A DNA stretch of 64,000 nucleotides from contig NC_090703.1 of the NCBI RefSeq assembly GCF_040954835.1, positions 11,217,001 through 11,281,000 on the forward strand. Reading direction: 5' to 3'. Each line of letters opens with the position of its first letter. The stretch's first letter is position 1. A program made the translations under genes and the position numbers. Below are positions 28,501 to 40,363 of the stretch, piece by piece. This DNA comes from Lepisosteus oculatus. Lineage: Eukaryota; Chordata; Actinopteri; Semionotiformes; Lepisosteidae. The notes below the pieces were generated by a model. The model had not been told where the DNA came from, ran no database searches, and worked only from the letters and a program-made list of their open reading frames with translations.

Positions 28501-31500
28501 CATGTTTTTATTGCAATAGTACTCCCTTGAGTGGGAAGATATACTAAGCTATCTCCATTTATGTAAAGCAGATACTCCTCATATGGTGACTTCTTTTGAC
28601 TGTCACTTTAGGCATATAAGGTAGTTCTATTGCATAAAAAGAGCTATAAAATCTAAGCTGTGCTTGTCCAACTAGAGAGAGACAAAATAAGATCTCACAA
28701 TAAAAACCTGTTGAGACAGATTCACCTGCAAGGCTGTTGGGCCAAGCATCTCTATTACAGAATAGATGGGTAAGGTACGAGAAGAAAGTTAGCAAAAAAG
28801 GGATATTTTTTCACTGTAATTGGAGATGTTTCCTACATGACTGTACCAGTACCCCAGTGTGCATCGGATTTACAAATCCAAGGCTTCTAGAAATAAAATA
28901 TTGGCAATAAGCTATGCATCTTTAATAAAGTGAACTATAAAGACTGACGTAAACAACTGATATAAAACTGTTCAAAAGGGGTAATAATATGGATAACTCT
29001 GAGTAGGGTTATTTCAGCAAATTGCATAAATGAAAAAAGGAGCTGTTTAGTTGTTAGCATGCTAACCACACCTGCAATTTTACAACATTCTAATGCATTC
29101 CTGGCTGGCTTTGTCTCCCACCACTTCGTCTGTTTAAGACAATTATAACAAACTGCTTTGGTAACTGTTACAACAATTGCCACTACAGAATCTTCCGTAG
29201 GTGCTAGAAGCTCTTATCTAGTTATAGAACAAAATACTTCTGGCATTTCTCTAGAGACAGATTCAGTGGATGAGGCACTTCTGTATGGCCTTTATTTCCT
29301 TTAATCAGCATGATGCACACTACTGATGCCTACTCCCTTATCTTTTAAGAGAACTCCTTAGAAAATGTCACTATTCATTTCTGTCTTTAACTTAAATTAT
29401 CTATAGACCGTGACATCCATCTGTGACAAAGTCGTAGCCTAATCAATCTCAGCAATGTGACGCATTATTAAAACTGGTCAGTATATACCGTAGCTAAATA
29501 ACAGGAAATTGTGTTTCACAGACCCATGGATGGAAAATAAAACACGAATTAAGGATTGTTAATGCATGTAGCATGCTGCTCTTTGTACTGCATTCATTTT
29601 TTATGTTTCTGTTGGAAGTTTGTGATTGTGTTTTCAGGCAGACGACATCCCCTGCCAGAAATTAAAGCAAGGAATTACATATACCAGCTGTGTAAGTCCC
29701 TGGATCACATGCACAGGTAAAAGCTGCTGTCGGATCATTTTAGGGGAAAGAAATTACGGATGAAGCCTGGAAAAAAAATTGGGGTGAAGTTCTTTTTAAC
29801 TGAAAGGATAAGCAGCAGGTCTGTTTTTTTCATTTGTAATGTTTAAATTAATATTTTTTCTATCTTTGGATATAAAATATAACTCTTCTCCCAATCCCAA
29901 ATTAAGCCTGTGATTCATGTACTTTGTTTGCCAAGACATTTCTCTTTTCTGCATTGTTGTTTGTCCTATAACCAAGTTCTTACACTTGTAATTCTCCTTT
30001 TAAGAGTCAGCAGTAAATCATCAGATATACACTTTCCATAACATTGGTTGCACATAATATAATCTCATCCAGATTTATGTAGAAAGGCAGAGAGCACTGT
30101 TAAGAGGAATGGTTGTCAAAATTATGTAAAAACAGATTTTCCTTCCTGTATGGATCAGTGACCTATCTTCTCTAATATGGTGAAAACAAAGTAAAACAAT
30201 ACACTTGAATCTGCACTGGTGCAAAACCTTTACGTTCCTTTTTTCACATTCCCGAAATTAAATTGTTTAAGTTGTCGGTTTTGTCTCCATGGTACAAAGT
30301 TTTAGCTCCTAAATTCAGCGCTGTTAGGGATTCCAGTGGGAACGAGTCACCCACATAGAATGTTTCCAGGTCAGCTTTATAAATAAAGAAGCAAGTGGCA
30401 CATATTTACATTAAGGAGACTTTGAATAATAAAAATGCAGAACAATAAAATCTCCAGCACTCACAGTCTTGAACTATGTAAAGTGTCAGGCGTCTTCAGT
30501 TTCAGAGCTATCACTGACCTACAGGAAAACAAATCTGTACTTGCTTTTGCTTTAGTACACAAAGGTGTGAGTGTGTTCTTCCGTACTGTGAAAACTTTGC
30601 CTTATCTTGTTACAGAAACGGAATCTTTCACCGAGACGTCAAGCCAGAAAATATTTTAATCAGGGTAAGGTGGACAAGATGTAATAATTTAGTCTAAGGA
30701 TGTGAACCGGTAGTTGTTGCTTTAATATATTTTGCTTTGCAAAACAAAAAAGGAATAGGAACTTGTGGACCATGAACAGAAAGTACCCAGATGTGCTAAC
30801 TTAAAGCAACAGTAGGGTTATCATACTGGATTCCTGTGAAGATCCATCATCCCTAATGGCAGAAAATGCATGCCTTAACACTCTAGTGAGTAGATGCAGC
30901 AATGAAGCATACAAACTGGACAGGAAATCATATTAGTTAGTAAGGACTTCCACTCCACTTGCATGAGCATTTGAAAACAAAATGTTAACGAACATACCAG
31001 AATAAATTGAAGAGAAAAATATATTGAACTAAACAAAGCTACACAAATCTTCAGCTGTGAAAATGTCTGTGCTTGTAGTATAAATGCGACTTCTAAACCT
31101 CCTTATCACTGATGCATACTCCTCCAAACCTTTAAATTGACCATGGCAGAAAGATGTCCTGAAGCTGGCAGATTTCGGCTCCTGCAGGAGCGTTTACTCC
31201 AAACCTCCCTATACCGAGTACATCTCCACTCGCTGGTATCGGGCTCCAGAGTGCCTGCTCACAGACGGCTACTACTCCCACAAGATGGACATCTGGAGTG
31301 CCGGATGCGTGTTCTTTGAAATCATGAGGTAACCACACACAGAGTCATTTAGCCTGTTTTTTAGAGATGTTTTAACCAGACCTAAACAGGCACATAACCC
31401 GTACATTTAAGTTGAATATGTGCCATTCATTGTGCGAGTGCATAGTAAACCAAAATAAAACTGATTTATCATTTGCAAAAAAAAAGCAATTAATCTACCC

Positions 31501-34500
31501 TCTATTTTGTTTCACAGTTCTAATCACTTTCTGTGGATGTACATACGGACATCTTTTAAAAATAAAACCTCAAGTGTTTGAAACTAGGCAATGAAGCAAA
31601 AGCATAGCAACCTCACTGGGCACTGAAACAAATATGTTTCTGACTAAAGCTGTTCCAGTACCATGGCTGCTTCTTTTGTAGCTGACACCCAATGAGGCCT
31701 AGTGGGGAACTTCTTCACACCAATTACAGTTTATGAGAGGAGATGACTTCTGTTTGTCAGACTTTGTTTTACAGTATGTAAGTTAGTTGCAATCATTCAC
31801 AATTGGAATCTTTCAGAATTCTGTGGCTCATCATTTGGAAAATGGTCAAAGGGGAGTCTTTAAGTACAATAGGCCGCAGTCAAGGTCTCCATAAAAATGT
31901 GCGGGATGTACTGAAAACTTGTGTTATGGAAATAAATCTTCAACAGTTTCAGAAACTAAATTCATGTTTTGCCACATTAATTAAATGGCGGTAATTAAAC
32001 ATGCTTTTGTTTTTCTGTGGTAGCCTCAATCCTCTCTTCCCTGGCTCCAATGAGCTGGATCAGGTTTCCAAAATCCATGACGTTCTGGGAACCCCTGATG
32101 ATGAAATTCTTCAGAAGTTTAAGCAGTAAGTTCAATTTGCAGTGCTGTAATGTTTACAGTGTTGAAAAAGCATCATCCTACTTTCAGCTGTTCTGTATAT
32201 CTGGATCCTTTTTGCCCATGGAAAAAATTCACCTTTTTATGCTTAGTCATTTGAAATGCCTAATATCTGAGAGGAAGATATATAACATATACAACTTTTT
32301 ATTTATAAATTAAAGCAAATAAAATCCAAAAACAAACTATCAAACTGTGCAAGGGTGCACTGAAAATGTTACATGACATTAAATTATATTTCACATTCTC
32401 CAGAGATTGTATTCATTTTGGATTTTCTGCACAATGCCTCCAGAAATTCACACCAGTTTACATCTAAGGACTACTTGTGAAAATATCAGCCTAAAAAAAT
32501 CTGATCCAGTGCAGAAAAGCAGGCTCCAGTCGTCAGCTAAGGTCTAAGACGTGCCTCTCTAGAATTTTGTTTTTAAAAACTGCTCAACAGATCCAGAGCC
32601 ATGCGTTTTGACTTTCCTCCCAAGAAAGGGAGTGGTATCTCTCACCTGATCCCACAGTGCTCATCAGGCGGCCTGTCCCTGATGTACGAGATGCTGGAGT
32701 ATGACCCCAATGAGAGGATCAGCTCCAAGGCTGCCTTGCAGCACCCCTACTTCAAGGAACTCCGGTGAGTCTGTCCCCTCACATTAATACACCAGTGCAA
32801 GCAACGATATAGAGACGCACCATCCAGTACTTACTCTTTATTTTTGTCAATGAATGGAGAAAAATGGAAAATAAAATCAAGTGATTAAGGACGAGCAAAA
32901 TCTAAATAAAGAATTCAGGTCCGCATTGGCAATCGCTTAAAATGCTATGATTATTCAGCTTCCAATTTCAGTTGTTAGCTAGCAGGAGAGCCCATGTAAA
33001 GATCTGGCCTCTGGAATCTCAGATGCTTGAAACATATGTATGAAGTAGGCAAGTTTTCAACTGAAAGGCCCATTAGGGTAGGGCTTTATATGACTGTGCC
33101 AAGTTGCATTCTGGAGGCAGCAGAAGGGGCCTTCTGAATTCCAAAGCACAAATTGCGATGGCAAACATACTTGGGTCTGCCCTTTAACCATTGCAGTGCA
33201 TTTTGGTACCACTGTCAATGAAGACTGCAATATTAATGATTAAACCACTATTCCTTTTTAATTTTTTGCTTTTTTAAAACACTTTCTTTTCAAGGCAGTT
33301 TATACGTGATAATGATATTTCATCCAAGTCTTCAATCATTAGGCAAAAGATGCCCCTGCGTGGTGTCCTAACAGTTTTAGTTGTGTTCTGTGCAGTGTGG
33401 CAGAGAAGCAGGCTAGCACCCTGAGAAGGGTAATTGGAACAGTGGAAGGAGGAGAAAACAATGGGACCCCTAACTCAATCGACAATCTCTGGCGCATTGC
33501 AAAACAAGGGAGAAGACAAGTAAGGCAAACCAGAAGCGTCCTCTGATGCTGACCTTTAAAACTTCATGCTTTTCAGTTTGAAGAGGGAAGAAGTTTCACT
33601 GAAATGTAAAAACTACTGTAATAGACAAATGTCTCTACAATCTATAAAACAAAAAAAATACAAAAATGATTAGTAAAAAGTAATAAAAGGTACTAATTCT
33701 GATTCACATAAAAATAAAACAAAGTGAAGTAAAGGACATTTTACATATTAAATAGTGCCATACTCATTTGTAAGAAGATGGATATAGGCATGTTTTAGGC
33801 ACTAGTATAGATTGAAAGTTGGGTTAAATTACTTTAGTTTATTTTAATTGAGTCTGGCCTAACAAAAGTGATAATTTGCTGTCCAGAACAAATACCATAG
33901 AACAGTATCTCTCTATAAGGAACATTTTGTAAATTTCATACAATTGCATATAGTTTGTGTATATGTATAGAACAGTGATTCACAATGATAAACACTTAAA
34001 GAGACAATAATACTTACCTGTATTAAATGATGCCTTATAGTACAAAACTGGTATTGTTCTGTATTGACAGATGGGATTCTTTCTCTTCAAGGACTCAAAA
34101 CATTAAATTGTAACATAACCTTTGTTTTCTAGCAAAACATCAAGCACGTTCCAGACTCCCTGATGAGACGGAATGGTCCTTCTTACCCAATTGAATTGCC
34201 AAAGCTGAATGTGGTTGTACCAGCACCCAAAATAGCTTCATATCCCATCACCTCTCTGCCTTCTTTAATGGCACACAATGGGTCTCTCCCAGCACTGAAA
34301 TCAACCAAATACCACGGGAAACCAACGAAGGTAGACATCACATGAATAAGCTTTAACACATTCTAGCCTGATGTCATCGGATCACAGAAGCTAGGCAGGG
34401 CACAGCTTAGTCAGTACTGGGATGGAAGACCTCTAAGGAAAATGAGCTTGCTGCTGTGAGTGATGTTGGCAGTCCAGCAGGTGGCAGTCTTCTCTCTGGA

Positions 34501-35458
34501 CAACAATTACCAAACCAATATTTCAATATTCCCCAGTATGTTTACTGGGGACACGCTGCTGCAGGAGGTGCCATTCCTGCGGTCCTGACTTCATATTGGC
34601 AATGGCCATTAGAGTAGGGGTTTTGACTCCAGTATATAGGCTAAATTCCACTTGGCTTGTGCAGTCTGGCCTCCATAAAGTTCCTTGTTTTTTCCAATTG
34701 GAGGGACAGTGTCTCACTGTGGCAGTACAGCAGTTGGTTTTGGGATCCTTCAAGTTAAAAAATGATGTATGTATGCAAGGAATTATTACATCAACATACT
34801 TGCACCAGAATGTGCTCATTAATTGGTGGAAACATGCATTATTGTGGTTTAAAATTATTAAAAGATCAGGATTACGTTTTTTCTCTTTTCTTGTAGATCA
34901 GATATAAAACTTGTAACAAAATATTCAATACATTATTGTCATTATATTAACCAATTAAATAATTATACCTTACACTTGATTGCTTAATAAAAGCATTATT
35001 TCATTCATAAAATATGTGCATATGACATGCAATATAAAGTAATCCTTGCTTACCAGTGTGGGAAACTTTGGAGGAATTCTATTGATACATGAAATGTTTG
35101 GTTATGGATAGCTCATTTCTAACATGCAGAACAAATTTATAATTGACTGCAGTTGAAATAAAGATGTTGAATTCTGACAGTGCATTTATCAACATATCCC
35201 TGTATATGGCTTTTTCAAATTACCACTGAAACAATTAATGACAAATACCCATTTCTGCAAAGGAATGGGTATTAGTTAAGTCACACATTAATGTATGTCA
35301 GTTATATGAAGTTATGTTTATATATAAAGTTCACTGAGATCACTTTATTATAAATTGCATTTGTTTTCTCCTTCTTAAAGCCCAGAAATGAGCCACATCA
35401 CCAGCCCTTCAAGAGTTATCACATCCCACCTCTGGAAAGGAAAGGTGGAGGCTACTGA
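25571..35458 (+). CDS. mok: MOK protein kinase (MAPK/MAK/MRK overlapping kinase), 12 coding exons
   Basis: MOK is a CMGC Ser/Thr kinase related to MAK and ICK, linked to cilium length control. Coding exons: 25571-25577, 25885-25999, 26702-26791, 27492-27562, 29638-29716, 30616-30664, 31150-31328, 32024-32125, 32591-32764, 33396-33519, 34133-34330, 35381-35458. Phase is continuous over 1266 nt, giving 421 residues (human 419). The kinase domain spans about residues 4-286: Gly-loop GEGTFSE (11-17), catalytic Lys33, helix C Glu50, HRDVKPEN (126-133), DFG (145-147), activation TEY (159-161), APE (169-171). The basic tail ends ERKGGGY, like human RKGGR. The start uses a seven-base first exon (Met-Asp plus one base) with strong Kozak context, which reproduces the short human N-terminus. 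All catalytic residues are intact. The gene is convergent with wdr20, as in human. Confidence 0.95.
26801..27112 (-). mobile_element. tRNA-derived SINE (fish V-SINE-like)
   Basis: On the minus strand it begins with a decayed tRNA-like head (CACAGTATTTAGTATCGCTG), then GGGGTCCTGAGGTTCAATTCC. It continues through the ACAGTTCAAAGACCTAC block to a CATCCATCCATTATC end on the plus strand. It is the same family as 63463-63818 and lies in the intron after mok exon 3. Confidence 0.7.
27563..29637 (+). other. mok: mok intron 4 (2.1 kb)
   Basis: This is AT-rich intron sequence between the exon ending IYELIR and the exon starting [11 protein letters not shown] see no repeat that I can classify and no second gene. 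The open frames at 28559-28795 and 28935-29183 have no family features. Confidence 0.7.
29717..30615 (+). other. mok: mok intron 5
   Basis: AT-rich intron ending at TTACAG before the exon encoding [12 protein letters not shown]. Nothing else was recognised. Confidence 0.7.
34364..34500 (+). mobile_element. 5S rRNA-derived SINE head fragment
   Basis: It carries a 5S-like stretch (GCCTGATGTCATCGGATCAC, AGAAGCTAGGCAGG, GTCAGTACTGGGATGGAAGACC), followed by GTGATGTTGGCAGTCCAGCAGGTGGCAG. This matches the internal promoter end of vertebrate 5S rRNA and the head of the 50712 element. It lies in the last mok intron. Confidence 0.7.
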
Positions 35459-35600
35459 AGATCGCATGCCAAAGAGCTCCTCTTCACCAAATTGTCAAGG
35501 AGTGGGTGCCCACCAACTCCTCGCCACGTTTTCCTGTCCTCTAGAAGGATGGGCTTTAGCCCTTGATTTTTTTGTGATTCTTGAGCTATTTTAAATTTAC

Positions 35601-35606
35601 AATAAA
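35601..35606 (+). terminator. mok: mok polyadenylation signal
   Basis: AATAAA lies 142 bases after the mok stop codon. Further AATAAA motifs follow, for example near 36008, so longer 3'UTRs are possible. Confidence 0.55.
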
Positions 35607-38600
35607 AGAATTAAGACTCTGACAAAGAACAGAACTGAAGTGATCAAAAAGCTCTTGAAATCACAATAACCAAATGTTGACATTCTACTGTTTTCTTGAA
35701 ATAGTCATGGAAGGAGTTTTATCAAAATTATTTCCCCCTGAAAAAAGAAACATTCTGTAATTTAGAATACAACTAAATGAAAGATTAAAAGATTGAGAAG
35801 TGGCACTGGACAATCTAAAACTCGATGAGAATGTCTTAATATTGTATTATGCATAAAACACACAAATGAATGTGGTTGTCATACTTCTAGTAAATTACAT
35901 ATCAGAGTGCATTCCTCTCGGATGCTTTAAAACAGAGTAAATGCATAACTTTAAAGAAAAGTATGCTTTGCATACTGTGCTTGCTCAGTCTTCGTAAAGC
36001 GCTTTCAATAAAACAGTCGGATAAAAACTGATTAATATGGCACATAAATGTAAAGAAAAATAATACAGCATTTTTTTTCCTAGTAGGTTTTCAGGTTAAT
36101 TTTTCAAATTGTATGTTTGTTGTCCACGGAGCATGTTTATGCTTTTGTTTAGTGTTAATTGTGCTTACCTATGTGAATTATGCATCTACTGCATTTTGTT
36201 CTATATTTCAATCATGTTGTGCATTTATCATTAGCCTGACATTCTAATGTCATTTTCTACATTACAGGTTTTTCTAGTAATCTCTTGTCATGCCTTAAGC
36301 ACAAGGCCACACATCAGCATAGACACCATCATGCCAGGAAAATGCCAGGCCTAACATAATAATAATAATAATTGCTTACACTTATATAGCGCTTTTTCTG
36401 GACACTACACTCAAAGCGCTTTACAGGTAATGGGGTCTCCCCTCCACCACCACCAATGTGCAGCATCCACCTGGATGATGCGACGGCAGCCATAGTGCAC
36501 CAGAACGCTCACCACACATCAGTGGGGAGGAGAGCAGAGTAATAAAGCCAATTCATAGATGGGGATTATTAGGAGGCCATGATTGGTAAGGGCCAATGGG
36601 AAATTTGGCCAGGACGCCGGGGTTACACCCCTACTCTTTTCGAGAAACGCCCGCCCTGGGATTTTTAATGACCACAGAGAGTCAGGACCTCGGTTTTACA
36701 TCTCATCCGAAGGACGGCACCTGTTTACAGTATAGTGTCCCCATCACTATACTGGGGCATTAGTACCCACATGGACCGCAGGCTGAGCGCCCCCTGCTGG
36801 CCCCACTAACACCTCTTCCAGCAGCAACCTTAGTTTTTCCCAGGGGGTGTCCTATCCAGATACTGACCAGGCTCACCTGCTCTGACCTCTGCATTAAGCA
36901 GCAACAAGAAGTAAATTATGTACATAATTTAAACAAAACTATAACATCTAAAATGACTACTTTGTTTTTTGTAGTTTAATTCTATTATGTATATTTTTAC
37001 ATCAAAGAACGGGCTATATGGATGTGAGATGTATATAATGTATTTAATGCAAATTTATTAGAGCATTTCATGTACACAAATCATTATACCTTAAAGTTAA
37101 AATAAAGTAGAGAAGAATTCTTTAATCAATGCCTTTAATGTGCTACCACTTCAAATAATCTAATAATACAGCCATAAATGGTACATACACCTTAAAAATC
37201 TAAGCCGTTTCTAAAAAAATATTCATTTTTATTTGAAAAGATAAACAGATGTGTGTATACTGAGGTGTTCTAATAAATTTGCATCCTACCATATACATAA
37301 AAAACCAAGTATATGGTTTCTCTTGCCTATTCTGCACACTTTTGTATCTAGTTTTTCCTCTCCAAACTGTTTATAAAATATTTTGTATGATTGCAGTGTT
37401 GGAGCAATTATGTACAGATGTTATTTTAATATACATAATACATTCATTCTGAAAATGCTGTAGTCTTTTCATTTTTTAACCTTTACTTTTCAGGTAAATT
37501 GGAAAGCAGTTACTTTCAAAGACAAAATGCCACTTTAAAAATTGAACATTTTATGTATCCAGTGTTTCCAGTTAAATAGGCATGACTTTAACATATTCTG
37601 GTTTTAACATGTAAGTGTTTTTACAGTTATGTAAATCTATTACTTCCTTGAAAAAGATGTCTAATGCATTACATCATCCAGACACACAAGCTTGCAGTTG
37701 ATGAGCTGTAGCAATGTACGAAGCTTGGGAAAGTACAACAAAAAAACAACAGCAAGTCCAAGGTCGTATTGCAAGAAATACAACCTATATATTACATTTT
37801 CCTTGTTCTTACTTTAACAGTAATGAAAGAAAGAACACAAAAAACGTCTAAACCAGAGTATTTTCTTCATTTGAAATGAGAAAATCCAATTAATTTAATT
37901 GAATTTTTTTATATATTTATATATATACACTTAACATACGTGTATCTTTTATTGTATGACAATTAGACTAGTGTTAATTAAACCAATTTACAACATTATT
38001 GGAGAACATTCTTGTCCTTTCATCGTAAGCCCTATAAGCACAAGGAGTAGCTGTATCGTGGTTTGTAAGTGCTTATGAACAGAGTAAATTAAATTTCTGT
38101 ACTTTAAAAGAAGTTATTCTGAGACGTCTGTCTGAAAGTGCCTTTTAGTAAATAGTTTAGAAGTGAAAAGCCTTCAGACCTCTTTGTTCAGTGTAATCAG
38201 TGAGAGATGGCTGGCACTGTCACATCTTACGTCGTATACAGACAAGTGAATGTACTGTGGAGCACCTCTATGTTCACATTAGAACACATTCTTCGAGGGA
38301 TGGAAAGATCACACTGTCAATGATAAAACCTGAACAGCAGGAGCTATTTTGAGAAATTTCATGTTTGGATAGAAAAATATGGCCAAGAAAAACATAACTT
38401 TTTAAATGCTTAAAAGTTTAGAAGGGAAGAACATTAGCTGAGTACTTGCTTAATACATATTGCAACAAAACAGCAGGAGTGAATTTTGCGATTTGTAGTA
38501 TTAAACACCTACACCTACCTAGGTTATTACTGGTGTAAGAACTGTGGCACTTGCATAGTAGCAACATCTGTAATATAAATATCCAGCATAATAAATTCAT

Positions 38601-40309
38601 AACTGAGTGTTGAAGGGCACATCAGGTATACAAATGTATAACCCGCATTAGCGTACAGTACTTTACAATACAACTAAAAATGCTTTTTATTCATATTTAA
38701 CTTGACGGAAATTTGGGATATATCTTGTGCAGTTATGTTAAATATGCACTGCTGTCAGTTATAATTGCAGACAAACAACTGAAGCAAGTAACTGTACAAG
38801 CACCAGGCTCTGTGTAAACCATATCTGTTTAATGAAAAACGTGAAATGTAAGTGGTACAACCACTTCACTGGGCTTGCCCCTTGTAGTGTGCAGTAAATC
38901 AACTTTGCCATTGACATGAAAGATTGGAAATCACAAGAGTACATTAAAACTGTTTTAATAATGTCACACGGAAAGGCCCTGCTTATGAACCCTGAACTTA
39001 GCTGCTGCTCATAGTGGCTGCTACTTAGTTTTACATAGAATAGCACTGCTGATGTTAAGCAAAATGTTTATTTCAGTGTTTTAGTCTGCAGACTTCCTGA
39101 GCTTCAAATAATTGCTGAGTTTGACTGTTACTCCGTCCAACTATTCTGTACATATTGTAAATCTGTAACAAGTAAGCAATTCAGCTTTATCTTGGAGATA
39201 AGAGTATTTGATACAAAGAGTTCTTCCTATACCAAACATTTAATTAAGAAAAATACATCTGAATGATCTTTTGTACAACAGAAAAGAAAACAAAAACCTG
39301 CATATTCAAGATTGTTTTAATATTATTAATATGTATAATTTTTCTGCATTAGAAATATCACTATTTTGCTTTAATGAAGATGAACTTCCACTAGTGTAAT
39401 GATCAATTTCTGCCCCATCAATCACTGAATTACAATATTTATACATATAATACAGAGCCGATTGTAATTTGAAACAATATTAAAATAAATGCTCAATAGA
39501 TACAAAGGTTTTAATTTTTTAATATTTTCTCCACCTTATAGCTGTCTGGGAGTCCTTGCACACCCCACAATGTAAAGCCATTCTCTTCTAACAAACTATT
39601 AAGTGCAAACAAATCTTCTTTTTTCTTTTTAAAAAAAAACTATGATTGCAGCATCCAGCTTTCCGATTCAAAATTCCAAGTCAGAAGATAATGACCTGCC
39701 ACATCCCAAGTGCATCCAGGCTGTCTTCAAAGAATTCTTTGTTCCATTATAGTTATAAAATAAAACAAAAAAAATCAGTGCAAAGTATTCAATGGTGAGA
39801 CTAAACAAAAACCATTTAACTTACAGGATTTTCTGAGGGGGAAGCAGTTCTTCACTTTTCTTCCGTTTCTTTCTCTCTTTATAATATATATGTGATAAAG
39901 CTACACATTTAGAGATAATAGAAACACCCAGTTGAGAAAATGGCAGATCACTTTGCTTCCAATTTTCTCAAGCTCTGCCCTGCAACTCCAGTGAAAGATG
40001 AAGGTAAAAAACACAGACGGGAAGGGTGTGTGTGTGTGTGAGGAAGGGGAAGGGTTGGGAGGGAGGGGGCGAAGGGAATGACAGAAAAAAAAAATCCTGT
40101 TTGTTTCTTCGAGTTTCCAGGACGATTTTTACCCTTCGTCCAGAATTGCACCTCACCCTTTCATTCGTGCTTGTTGGCTGCTAAGCCGCGCTAGGCCATT
40201 TCAGAAAAGAAAAAAAAACTTGCAATGCTGTGCGGGTGAAGAACAGCGCCCGGCTCTGGCGTCAATACGTCTGTGTGACGAAGGTTTCTTAGCAGCAGAA
40301 TCATGATGG
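35607..40309. other. mok-wdr20 convergent intergenic region and likely wdr20 3'UTR
   Basis: No coding exon was found between the mok signal and the wdr20 terminal exon. A full 5S-SINE occupies 36355-36898. From about 39000 to 40309 the AT-rich sequence is probably wdr20 3'UTR, since minus-strand AATAAA signals occur (for example 39067-39072 and 38686-38691). A (GT)n run lies near 40026-40040. The 3' end cannot be fixed without transcripts. Confidence 0.45.
36355..36898 (-). mobile_element. Full-length 5S rRNA-derived SINE
   Basis: Read on the minus strand, it has a 5S-like head (GTGAGCCTGGTCAGTATCTG and GATAGGACACC). The GCTGCTGGAAGAGGTGTTAG body follows, then a long conserved middle and the AAAGCGCTTTGAGTGTAGTG 3' end. 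It finishes in CTATATAAGTGTAAGCAATT and an (ATT)n tail. It is collinear over more than 500 bp with 50712-51302. Both copies look well preserved, which suggests fairly recent activity. Confidence 0.8.
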
Positions 40310-40363
40310 CTATACTACAGTCCCGCTGGGAGAGTTGGCTTGGTTTTGGGATGACAATAAACC
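40310..40363 (-). CDS. wdr20: wdr20 alternative terminal exon
   Basis: A TTTTCAG-type acceptor is followed by 17 in-frame codons (GLLSSQNQANSPSGTVV) and TAG. The phase fits the GTG|GTAAGT donor at 41226-41227. I recall similar SSQNQ...SGTVV ends for mammalian WDR20 isoforms, which supports a real alternative exon. Confidence 0.7.
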   Translation of the reverse strand, partial: GLLSSQNQANSPSGTVV